Below, piece by piece: positions 42,657 to 53,239 of a stretch of 64,000 nt of DNA. The notes under the pieces are model-generated. The model was given only the letters and a program-made list of their open reading frames with translations. It ran no database searches and was not told where the DNA came from. Origin of the DNA: Basidiobolus meristosporus CBS 931.73. Taxonomy: Eukaryota > Basidiobolomycota > Basidiobolomycetes > Basidiobolales > Basidiobolaceae. The first letter of the stretch is position 1. The number at the start of each line of letters is the position of its first letter. Where the stretch lies: NCBI GenBank assembly GCA_002104905.1, contig MCFE01000381.1, forward strand, positions 20,143 to 84,142, read 5' to 3'. A program made the position numbers and the translations under genes.

Positions 42657-42712
42657 CATCCTTTGTCAATGCATAGTACACCTATGCATATCTTGTCTTT
42701 GTTAACATATTG
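42657..42712 (-). pseudogene. Copia-2 integrase, continuation
   Basis: On the minus strand ACAAGATATGCATAGGTG reads TRYA-stop-VYYALTKDEA, matching the TRYTWVYFMERKEEA stretch of copia-A. The TAG replaces the TGG of the homologue. It joins in register with the fragment ending at 41452 once the LTR and one CATC are removed. Confidence 0.65.
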
Positions 42713-43105
42713 GACTATTTGGTATTTTTCAGCAGATAAAAATTTGCTCAGCACCTCTATACTAGTCTTAGTTACTATAGGACTATTTCACAGCCCTAAC
42801 TTTGCCACTCTCTTTAAAATCTACTATCTTATGATTATTCCCTTATAGTCAAGATCAAACTAGAACTTTTACAAAACATTATGCACTCACTCTGGAACTG
42901 CAATAGAATGCTCCTGAATGTTAAGGAACTCTCCTTAATTAGTGTTATAGTAGTATTACATATAACAAGGTTTAAATGCTGAGCTTCTTTGTGAATAAGC
43001 AACAGCTCATCTATTATCTTCATTTCTTGATAAATTTGTTATATTCAAAAGACTACTTAAACTGCAGTAGACTATGAGTCCTTACTGACTTAACCCATTC
43101 TAGTG
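42713..43105. other. No recognisable gene
   Basis: AT-rich interval between the inverted copia-2 fragment and the plus-strand copia-2 gag. Confidence 0.35.
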
Positions 43106-44634
43106 ATGACTACTACCAGTAAGCAGAAGAGTACAAACATCTTCTCTGTAAAGAAGAGGCTTGAAGGGAAGAACTACTGACTTTGGAGAATCAAGATTCA
43201 GATCCACTTTGAAGAAAGAAAGTTTTGGAATAAAGTAACAAGAAAGAAATTTGAGCCCAAAGTAGCAGCAGAAGAAGTTGAGAAGTTTCAAGAGAAGGAG
43301 AAAAAGCCTGTAACCCTAAGGGAAGTTCTAGAGAAGACCTTTAGAGCAAAGTCATTATTAAGCAACCTTTACTTAACAAGAGTGTTCTTCAACATTGAGA
43401 AGAAGTCAGAGGATGAAATACTCCAACATGTCACCATAATGGAGACACTTGCACAGCACTTCACAGTATCAATGCTGGCTTATATGATGACAAGAAGATA
43501 CTCTGTCTACTTTGCTGCTTAACAGACAACTATGAGCCACTCCTACTTTCTTTTGACAACAAAGAAGACAATATGACCTTAGATTATGTCAAAGAAAGAC
43601 TCCTGCATGACGAACTCAGACTTAATGACCAGACAGATAAACTGAAGATAATGCTCTATTCAACTCAGAAACAAACATGGTAGAAGAGTAATCAACAGAA
43701 CCCAAGAAAACCTGGTTGCTGTAGCTACTCCAAGAAACCAAGACACTAGGCAAGAGAATGAAATATGAAACAAGCAGACAAAGAACAGAAACAGGAGCAG
43801 GCAAACCATACAACTACAGATGAGCAGTTATCTATAACTGTACACATGAGTGCAAGTAATCATTGTAATGAATAGTGTATTGATGCTGATGCATCACAAC
43901 ATATTTGCTGTGTAAAGTAGTGGCTCAGCCACATGAACACTATTGGTGCAAGAAAGGCTAATCTGGGAGACAACTCTGCATTGGAAGCTACTGCCAGTAG
44001 GTCTTACAACTAAAAATGACTGAAATCTGCATTTACTAAGTTGAGCTGCTCAATTTGGAGTGCAAATGAACAAATGATTGCATTGAGAATTGATGATCAC
44101 AGTGTATACAAATTGCAACACAAGATCATTGTACCCTAGAATGTTAATGCTGCTGAAACTGATAAATTTGACCAGGAGATATGGCATAGCAGTCTAGGAC
44201 ACACTGGGGAGCAGAAAATGAGCCAATTGGTGAAAAATTAACTTGTCTTGAGCTTTAAATACTAAGTTCCAATCAAAATGCTTATTTGTAAGGGATGGTT
44301 TTTTGGCAAACAAGCAAGGCAACCTTTCAAGAGCTCAGGACCCATTAACACCGCCAAAATATTGGCTATTGTGCCCTCAGACATATGTGGGCTCCTGAAA
44401 ACACTGTCCTTTGAAGCCAAGATATTCTTTATGATGTTTTTGATGACAAGCCAAGATATACATGGGTGTGCCTCTTTATGACAGCAGATGAGGCTCTTCA
44501 AGCACTTCAAGAATAGGATAGAAGCACAAACATAGCGTAGATTGAGTGTACCTTGAAGTAACAATGGAGGGAAATACTGCTCTGAGGAATTTGCAAAATA
44601 TTGCTCAAGTACTGGTATACTTCAACTTGGCACT
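43106..44634 (+). pseudogene. Copia-2 gag, protease and first half of integrase
   Basis: ATG 43106 starts MTTTSKQKSTNIFSV, followed by LEGKNY-stop-LWRIKIQ, matching the copia gag pattern L-G-NY-W--K. Protease is reduced to DADASQHI (about 43880), with Ala at the Ser/Thr-Gly position region, so the DSGA motif is lost. The pre-integrase IWHSSLGHTGEQKMSQL (about 44180-44235) and GKQARQPFKSSGPINT, then PSDICGLLKTLSF (about 44370), give the zinc-finger end and the first catalytic Asp. Many stops. The sequence is cut at 44634 by gypsy-D at TGILQLGT and continues at 50585 with VPHTQQQHGV. Confidence 0.75.
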
Positions 44635-45331
44635 TGTTGTGTATCAACATTTAAAACTTTGCCAATTTTACTCCATTTGAAAATCTAGTACCCTATCTGA
44701 TTTTCCCTAACCCAAACATAACAAATCCCAGTTACAGTTTATTTGATCCCACCTCAGAATATATTTTTAGCTATCACACCTGGTCTATTTTCAAATGGTC
44801 ATCACGTTATCAACCTATCTGCCAAGCCTTCCCAGGTGATTAGTCATCTGAGATCTATCCAACCACTGTGCAGTTGCCAAGACATCAGTTGATTGATGAT
44901 GTAATTTTCATTTATCTTATGCACCTATGAACACCCAAATTGATTTCAATCAATCCAGTCCCTTGGCGCTTACTAATTCAACTTGATCAGCAAAGTATAA
45001 ACAAAGTGTATTGAACCTTTTGGTTTAGTGTGTGTCTGAATGAAATTAAGATTCTGTCTCAGCAAAAATAAGAATCCAACAATTCCGTTCTAGCTTCTAT
45101 CCAAGCCTAGTATATCTAGCACTCCAAAGAACACCAAGCCTAGCCTGCCTAGCAGACAAATATCATTGCCTTTATAGCCAACCCAGCTATATCCAAGACC
45201 AATATTAGATCAGAATCTTTCTGCTAATATTTCCGCCACTCTCTGACAATTCTAAGATTCTGCACTTAATTGTCCCTTTGGTTCAGTTAAACCATTCAAG
45301 AGTTTTATTACACTTTCTCTTGGATACAACA
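44635..45331 (+). repeat. 5' LTR of gypsy-D
   Basis: It starts TGTTGTGTATCAACATTT and ends GGATACAACA. AAGTATAAACAAAGTG at about 44994 is the probable TATA element. Confidence 0.9.
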
Positions 45332-45371
45332 TTTTTTTCGTTGAATTCCATTACATTCAGCTGATTAGAAG

Positions 45372-46378
45372 ATGTCCTCAGCAGCAAGCAACCCAAACCT
45401 TTCCATGTTGGAAGAAGCCAGAAGAAATCAGGAAGAACTTACTGAACAGCTTGAAAACATCATGCTTGAAAGAAATACCATGATGATTGAGCACTCAAAG
45501 CTTGCCAAAACAAGATCTGATAATCACCGTAGAGATGAACTCCTTGAAGTTATATCCGGTTACCAAGATGAAATTGGAATAATTAAGGAAGCACTGGAGA
45601 ATATTGCCATAGTAATTGACAGCATTGAAAATCCACCAAGCCTTGCTCTGTATCAGCCACCAAGAAGTCATGCCTTTGAATCCTCCAGATCTACATCTCC
45701 TTCCAGACCTGCCCCGGTGGTAGTCCCAAGATCCTTGCCTGTTTATGCTGAAGGCTCCAATGCCATCAAGAATCCAACTGAGTTTCTTTACAAGTTTAGT
45801 CAAGTCTTAGCTGCACACCAGCTAGACCCTGACACCAACTGGGTTAGACTTCTGCCTCTCTGCCTCACAATGCAAGATGCTGACTGGGTTGAAGTGAACA
45901 TTCCTTCCAATAGTACGTGGAAAATTGCCCAAAACCTCTTTTGCAGCCATTTTGAAGATCCTCTCAAGAAAGCACATCGGAACTGCAACTTATGGAAAAC
46001 TAAAATGCAAAAGGTGAATCTGTGCAACACTTCTGTGATAGATTCCAAAGACAAATGAGATTAGCTGGAGTTAGTGATGATAATCCATTGCTTACTGCTC
46101 ATTTTCTTTCAAACTTTTCACACCAGCTACAGAGCAACATTGCTATTGTCAAAGCATGCAACCCTGCACGTACCTATGACCAGATCTCAGAGATATGTAC
46201 ACTGGCAATCACCTTGACTGCAGCTGTTAGCCAGACTTCAGGCGGCTCAACCCAATATCCCACAACAGCCGGAAAAGAGACCAGTCATGTGACCAAGAAG
46301 CAGTCAACCGCTACTAAGCACTGTGAGCTTCATGGAAAATGCTATCATTCTACCAGTGAATGCAAAGGCATCACCTAG
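45372..46378 (+). pseudogene. gag: Gypsy-D gag, one-base frameshift
   Basis: ATG 45372 (MSSAASNPNLSMLEEARRN) starts gag. A coiled-coil N-terminus (residues about 10-80) is followed by a Pro/Ser linker and the capsid-like part with YAEGSNAIKNPTEFLYKFSQVL and TWKIAQNLFCSHFEDP. At about 46010 the frame shifts by -1 (GCAAAAGG): the first ORF ends at 46058 while gag continues as ESVQHFCDRFQRQMRLAGV in the other frame. A TAG at 46376-46378 interrupts the stretch before the zinc knuckle; CAG to TAG is likely. No classic slippery heptamer is seen at the shift, so a one-base deletion is preferred over programmed shifting. Confidence 0.85.
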
Positions 46379-47101
46379 CAGTCAAACAAGTCAGGAAACA
46401 CCGCAGAAAAGCAGCAAAACACCAAAACTGATAATCCATATGCTGATGACAAGTGCTTTAAATGTGGAAATAGGGGACATAGATCACCTGCCTGTCCTGA
46501 GAAGAACTCCACACCATCAGCCAAAATTACCCAGATCCTTGATGATCATTCAGCCAATGATACAATGGGGTATGAAGAAGCATATGAAGAACTTACAGTT
46601 CAAGATTATCACAACCTCTTTGAGTTTCCGGCTAAACTTGCAACTGTCCAAGAAAAGAAGCAACCAATCACACAGCTCAAAGCCATAGAAGTGCCACTCA
46701 CCCTCAATGGCCAATCATACGTAGCACTACTGGATACTGGATCATCCAACTCAATTGTATCACCCAATGTAGTCAGAGAACTCAATTTGGAGATAGAAAA
46801 ACGACCAGGAAAAATCATTCTTGCAGCTAAGGATCTCTCAGCCCCAAGAATTGGCATTACCAACCCAATCAACATACATTGTGGCTCAGTAACTATAATC
46901 CATCAGATGGAAGTGATTGACATACCAGATGGACCTCAGGTAGTCATTGGTCCGGACACCTTCACCAAACTTGGCTTTCACATAGGCAGACTACCGGTTT
47001 CCTATCCAGGAGTCACTAAATCTCAGCCGCTCATAATGGATCAAATCCCAGAGATTATCTCATCCCAACCGGAAGAAGAGGAGTTAACCCCAACTTTCTA
47101 A
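46379..47101 (+). pseudogene. Gypsy-D zinc knuckle and protease
   Basis: Same frame as the second part of gag. The knuckle CFKCGNRGHRSPAC is at about 46460-46500 (CX2CX4HX4C, intact). The aspartic protease LLDTGSSNSIVS lies at about 46733-46770, with the VVIGPDTFTKLGF flap-side segment following near 46945. The frame stops at TAA 47099-47101 and then stays open in register toward RT, so that stop is probably a mutation. Confidence 0.85.
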
Positions 47102-49855
47102 GAATATTCTCAATCAGTCAAATTAGATATTCAGCCGGCCATAGAGAGAAATCAGGCCATTCCAAGGAACAGCTTCTGCACCATCCCAGAATCCATTGTT
47201 ACACTAGAGACCCCACCTGGTGAGTCAACATGGAGGAGGCAATACCCAATTCCGCATTCATGTCAACACTTAGTTGATGAGATAGTCCAAAAATGGGCTG
47301 ACAATGGAATTATCACTCAAGCCCCTGTCAACACAACATTCAACAGCCCTTTGACGCTTGCACCAAAGAAAGATGCTGATGGAAATCTAACCCTGAAGAG
47401 ACCCTGTTTGGACCCCAGACCTCTGAACAAGCTTCTCCAAGATGACAAGTTTCCAATGCCAAGAATCCAAGATATCTTTTCCGCACTATCAGGAGCAAAA
47501 GTATTCTCCAAGTTGGACTTGAAGGATGCATATCACTGATTCCAGATCCATCCTGATCATCAGCATAAGACTGCCTTTACTTGGAATAATATGCAATGGA
47601 TGTTTCAGGGAGCTCCCTTTGACCTAAAGACACTTACCAGCAAGTTTCAGAGCGTCATGACTATAATACTCAAGAATGCACCATACGCATTGGTATTTGT
47701 TGATGATGTCATCATATTCTCCACTAACCGTGATGATCATACAACCTATGTCACTGATGTAATCAACAGACTGACAACTGCTGGACTGATTCTCAATGCT
47801 GAAAAGTGCAGTTTTGCCCGCCTCAAAATCAATCTACTTGGATTTATAGTCACACCAGCTGGCCACCAATTAGATCCTTTCAAACTGGTCAATATCCCAG
47901 AATGGCCAAAACCCACTAGCGCCAAGCAACTTCAACATTATCTTGGAGTATTCAACTATTTCAGGGAACACATACCACTCATGTCCTCATTGAGTGCCCC
48001 ATTAGATGCATTACGCCATAGCCCTGATCTCACCTCAGCCTGGAACAAGACTCATGACCAATCCTTTGAGTCACTCTGCCAACTGCTTCCACAAGAACCC
48101 ACCTTATCCTACCCAGACTTTACTAAGCCCTTTGTTGTTGCTACAGATGCATCTAATGTTGGGTTAGGGGCAGTCCTCTATCATGATGAAGACCAAAATC
48201 CGCCTCACTGGATCTCTTTCCAAGCCAGGTCCCTACAACCTGCTGAGAGAAACTACTCTGCTACCAAGAAGGAGCTACTTGCCATAGTCTTTGCCTTGAA
48301 GAAGTTTCATCAGTATCTATGGGGTAATCCTTTTACCTTGTACACTGACCACCGAGCCCTTGTCTGTATCCACACTCAGAAGACTCTGACTCCAATGCTT
48401 ACCAACTGGCTTGATACTCTACTTGATTATGAATATACAGTTATTCATCACCCAGGAATTCTCAACATCCTTCCTGACCACCTGTCAAGACTTTTTCCAA
48501 CTTCACCTTGGGAGGGACATGTGATTACTGATGTAATCAGTAAACTCTCTACAACTTCCAAAATAATTCCTCAACTGGATTCAGCAACTTGGAAAATCCC
48601 ACCTGAGGAACAATTGGAAACATTGATACAGAGGAGTCATTTACTTGGCCACTTTGGAGCTGACACACTTATGAAGAAGCTACACTCTGATGGATATCAC
48701 TGGCCAAATATCAAAGTTGACTGCTTAGAATTTGTCAAGTTGTGCAGAGAATGTCAACTTTACAATATCAGCCGCCATGGATTTCACCCTTTGAGCCCCA
48801 TCCATGCAAGCCTTCCTATGGATCATATTGCAATTGATCTAGCTGGACCTTTCACCACTAGTGATGATGGTAATCACTACCCCTTTGTAATTGTGGATGT
48901 CTGCACACGTTTTGTCTTCCTCAAAGCCATCCCAGACAAGTATGTGGCCACTATTGCACAAGAACTATTCAAGCTCTTCTGCCTTTTTGGATTCCCTAAG
49001 GTCATTCAATCGGATAATGGAACAGAATTTGTGAATCACGTGATCAAAGCCCTTTGCCAGAATAGCGCCATTGATCATTGTCTGATCACTCCATATCATC
49101 CCAAAGCTAATGGACTGGCTGAAAGACATGTTCAGACCTCAGTGAGCATCATCAGGAAATCTATCAAAGGTATCAAGAAGAATTGGGACAAGTACATTCC
49201 GACTGTACAGTATGCTATCAACACCAAAATTGCCGCTCTACATGGATCAACCCCATTTTCCTTGATGTTTGGAAGAAGATACAACCACTTTGGAGACTAC
49301 CAGAATACAGAGTTAGCAAGTTTGAATACAGATAAGCAAAAGAACCAGCATGAGTACCTTACCAACATTGTCTACCCTGCTATCAGTGCCAGAAGTAAGG
49401 CCTCTCAGCAAAAGATGACCTCAACATACGCCTCAAGACACAGGAACAGCAGCTTCCCAGATGGGTCATATGTCATGACACTAGATCCAATCCGGCAATC
49501 TAAGCTTGACCCCAAGTATGAAGGACCATTCAAGGTTGTCAGACACACTACTGGAGGATCTTAGGTACTTCAAGATAACACTGGAGCACTGCTACCCAAA
49601 AACTTTCCACCTTCCTCACTCAAACTTATTTCTCAAGACCCAGTAACTTCAGAATCCTATGAAGTTGAAGCTATTTTGGACCATGATGGAGAAGAACCAA
49701 ATTGCCTTTATTTAGTCAAGTGGAAAGGCTATGATGCCAAACACAACACCTGGGAACCTTACACCAACTTTGATGATGTTGCCATTATCAATCAGTATTG
49801 GAGCCGCAGAGGAACCCAGATGGTATCAAAAAACTCCTCTTACGGAAGGAAGTGA
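47102..49855 (+). pseudogene. pol: Gypsy-D RT, RNase H, integrase and chromodomain
   Basis: One frame with two further stops, TGA 47537-47539 and TAG 49562-49564. RT: NSPLTLAPKKDADG, DPRPLNKLL, FSKLDLKDAYH (catalytic Asp about 47517), then FVDD in LVFVDDVIIFS (about 47690-47722). RNase H: VATDASNVGLGAVLYH and LYTDHRAL. Integrase: HLLGHFGADTL and CREC (zinc finger), IAIDLAGPF (about 48829), SDNGTEFVN (about 49012) and YHPKANGLAERH (about 49092). After the TAG the chromodomain reads YEVEAILDHDGEE, YLVKWKGYDAKHNTWEP and YW (49658-49812). Chromodomains direct integration to marked chromatin in MAGGY/Tf1-type elements. The final TGA (49853-49855) abuts the LTR and lies in the purine-rich GGAAGGAAGTGA. 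Confidence 0.92.
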
Positions 49856-50584
49856 TGTTGTGCACCAACATTTAAAACTTTGCCAATTGTTGTGCATCAA
49901 CATTTAAAACTTTGCCAATTTTACTCCGTTTGAAAATCTAGTACCCTAACTGATTTTCCCTAACCCAAACATAACAAATCCCAGTTACAGTTTATTTGAT
50001 CCCACCTCAGAATATATTTTTAGCTATCACACCTGATCTATTTTCAAATGGTCATCACACTATCAACCTATCTGCCAAGCCTTCCCAGGTGATTAGTCAT
50101 CTGAGATCTATCCAACCACTGTGCAGTTGCCAAGACATCAGTTGATTGATGATGTAATTTTCATTTATCTTATGCACCTATGAACACCCAAATTGATTTC
50201 AATCAATCCAGTCCCTTGGGGCTTACTAATTCAACTTGATCAGAAAAGTATAAATAAAGTGTACTGAACCTTTTGGTTTAGTGTGTGTCTCAACAAAATT
50301 AAGATTCTGTCTCAGCAAAAATAAGAATCCAACAATTCCATTCTAGTTTCTATCCAAGCCTAGTATATCTAGCACTCCAAAGAACACCAAGCCTAGCCTG
50401 CCTAGCAAACAAATATCATTGCCTTTATAGCCAACCCAGCTATATCCAAGACCAATATTAGATCAGAATCTTTCTGCTAATATTTCCGCCACTCTCTGAC
50501 AATTCTAAGATTCTGCACTTAATTGTCCCTTTGGTTCAGTTAAACCATTCAAGAGTTTTATTACACTTTCTCTTGGATACAACA
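49856..50584 (+). repeat. 3' LTR of gypsy-D with 32-base start duplication
   Basis: The first 32 bases (49856-49887) are repeated at 49888-49919 with one C/T difference. Apart from this, its length equals the 5' LTR (697). Confidence 0.9.
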
Positions 50585-52812
50585 CCACTGTTCCACATAC
50601 ACAACAGCAACATGGAGTAGCAAAAAGTGCTAATAGAGCAGTAGTAGAGATGGCAATAAGTATGCTACATGATAAGGGAATGGACTTCCCTAATAAAGAA
50701 TCTCAAACTTGGAATTCATCTAGTTTTTGGCTAGTTTTTTGCAGGCGTTCCAATGGTATCTTGCTAGTATTCAGCTGGTGTTTCTGGTTCACAATTTTGA
50801 ATGCAATTTTTGATCAAAGTAATGCGCAGCTAATTACCAAATTTTGTGTAGATACTAGTTGGCCCAGTCTCCCCCTGCAGCATATGTTTGCTTGCCTGCC
50901 CATGTGCTATTAACTGAGATATTAATAGTTGCCTATTGTGAGAAACATGGAATTCAGCTGATATAGTGATGGTATTATACTGTCCTTTTCTTAATTTTCT
51001 TTCTTGAAGCTTTAAGCTTGGAGCTGAATTGGTTGCTACAGCAGAATACATCAATAAAAGATGCCACACAACAGCACTACTTGATTCTTAACTCCTCAAA
51101 TCATATGCTGGCCAAAAACCAGACTTCCAGCACCTGAGGATCTATTGCAGTGGCATTTTCTATGACATCTCTGACAAAAAATGCTCAAAGCTGGAACCAA
51201 AAAGTAGAAAAAAGATCTTTCCTGGCTGTTGTGAAGATACTAGAGGGTACAAATGCATGATGGAAAAATTCAGAAGGTGATCAACAGCAGGGATGTTGTA
51301 TTTGGGGAGAAATCAGATCAGAAAGCAACTGAAATCATTGGCCATCTGCCTGATAATTCAATAATCACTAGTGAGGAAGATATGTACCTGATACAGCCAG
51401 CTATTGAAGAGAATTCTACTAGTTCCAAATCACAGCAGATAATTTCAGTTAGGAGATTTACCAAGAAAGGAAAAGACCCTGGATATTGGTAGCAGGCATC
51501 CAATGATCATGAAGAGGCTTTTCTTGCCTTATGTGCCAAACATCAGAATCTGGAACAGGCAAAACCAAGTCCATATGCTTCTATATGGCAATGAGCCATG
51601 CAGGAGGAGTTTCAATCTCAATCCTACAACAATTTGGGAACTTGTAGATTTACCAAAAGGGACAAAGCCAATAGAATGTAGATGGGTTTATAAGATCAAG
51701 ATAACCTTAAATGGTACCATTGATAGGTCTAAAAGTGGCAAAAATTTATTCCCAGATCCAGGGACTAGACTTCAAGGGAGCATTTGCTCCAGTGGTCAAA
51801 ACTCTATTAGGATAGTACTAGCCCTGGCAGCTGTACACAGTCAAAATCTATACCAAATGGATGCCAAAACAGCCTTACCAAAAGGGGATCTGCAAGAAAT
51901 ATTATTATGGAGCTACCCAAAGGTTTTACCTACCTAAAAGGTCCCTGGATGGCATGCCAATTGACAAAACTGTTGTATGGGCTTAAGCAGACACCTAGAG
52001 CATGGTATACCAAGACAGACACATATCTAGAAGATATTGCGCCTCTTTGTGGCACTGCATATTATGGTACATATGTGCACAGCATATTAAGGGAACAAAT
52101 TTGCTGGTACTTAATGTGAACAAGGTGGCAATAGCTTCAGGTGACCAGGAGGCACCTAGTCAGTCAAAGTACATCAGGGGCGCTTTTTGACTCTTCAAAA
52201 TGAAAAATTGCATACCTGCAGTAACACCCATGGTCAGTAACCTGAAATTGCACCAAATCTCAGCCATTTATTGACATATGTAGCTCAGGTATAGACCAAT
52301 GCTTTCCCTATCAGTTAATGGTGGTAGCCTGATGTACATGATGGTGTACACACCCAGATATTGCAGCAGCAGATAGTCAATTACTTCATGCATAATTATG
52401 GATATGATCAAATTGCAGCAGTTAAGAAACTCTTCAGATATCCGCAAGGCACCATCAATGTGGTTTGCTAATACTCAGGAGCAGGTAATAGTCCAAGATT
52501 TAATGGCCATTCCAATTTTTATTGGGGTAGGGATCTAATTCACAGATGCCTACTGCTGGATATGTGTTTTTATATGCTGGTGCTGCTAATACTTGGAAAT
52601 GCAAGAAACAACAAATGCAGCCCTCTCTTATGCTGAGGCAGAGTAATTGGCTGCTTGTCAATCAACTAAGGAAACTATACATTTACAAAAGTTACTCAAA
52701 GACTCAGGTTTAAATCACATGAGCCAACATGTGTACACAAGGTTAATCAACGTTGTATTTCATCAGCTGGAATTCCTACTATTTATGTCAGAAATAAGCA
52801 CATCAACATACA
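50585..52812 (+). pseudogene. Copia-2 integrase end, RT and RNase H
   Basis: Continues from 44634: VPHTQQQHGVAKSANRAVVEMAISML (catalytic Glu position replaced, AK instead of AE), an unrelated insert at about 50690-51010, then LVATAEYIKKRCHTTALLDS and KCSKLEPKSRKK. RT fragments are WELVDLPKGTKPIECRWVYKIK (about 51640), YQMDAKTALPKGDLQE, and LPKGFTYLK with LYGLKQTPRAWY (about 51975). At 52113-52124 the YXDD box reads NVNK: both catalytic Asp codons are lost. RNase H ends with AACQSTKETIHLQKLLKDSGL and KHINIQH (about 52795). Heavily decayed. Confidence 0.75.
50690..51010. other. About 320-base insert of unknown origin in copia-2
   Basis: Between the integrase core and the segment beginning ELNWLLQ there is non-copia DNA. 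No LTR family in this window matches it by eye. Neither clear terminal repeats nor a target duplication were found. Confidence 0.4.
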
Positions 52813-52814
52813 AC

Positions 52815-53025
52815 ACCAGGCACTATAAGTGCTTTGTATGGTTTTTACCTTAAGGCCAATGTTTAAATATAGAGCCAGATAATACCAGTGGACCAAGATA
52901 GTGCCAGGCATTTTTGTGACATAATACATGCCACAGAAGCAAGATTCAGAGTGCCATGGGTATTGAGTACCAGGTGCATGTCTTCAGTCCTACTGCACGC
53001 TTAAATGTGCTGCACAACATTGATC
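52815..53025 (+). repeat. Single copy of the repeat that forms the 10.3-kb hairpin
   Basis: GGCACTATAAGTGCTTTGTATGG and CCAGTGGACCAAGATAGTGCC onward match the spacer and right arm at 10450-10638, then continue past the point where that arm is cut by copia-A2 (CACAACATTGATCCAAATAAGG). It follows the copia-2 RNase H remnant directly. Confidence 0.65.
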
Positions 53026-53239
53026 CAAATAAGGTAAATTGTGGCTGGTGACTGAATCAACCACATAATCATCACCCAATCAAATCTTTCTTAATATATA
53101 TATTTCTGTCTGATCAGATTCTGCCAACATGTCTACTGACTTGATAGAGAATACATATATACTGATAGTCCTGACTTCAAACTAATTGATTTGACTAAAA
53201 ACTGATCTAACTTAAACATTCAGGCAGCATATCAAAACA

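Larger units (their letters stand above)
44635..50584 (+). mobile_element. Gypsy-D, chromodomain Ty3/gypsy element inserted in copia-2 integrase
   Basis: LTRs are 44635-45331 (697 bases) and 49856-50584 (729 bases; the extra 32 are a duplication of its first 32). The flanks GCACT (44630-44634) and CCACT (50585-50589) are a 5-bp duplication with one change. It has gag, protease, RT, RNase H, integrase and chromodomain. The LTRs differ at about a dozen sites by eye, so it is among the younger elements. Confidence 0.92.

Noticed and set aside
46000-46025. Programmed -1 frameshift in gypsy-D gag
   Set aside because: No X-XXY-YYZ heptamer is present at the shift, and it falls inside the capsid region rather than at a gag/pol border; a one-base deletion is simpler.
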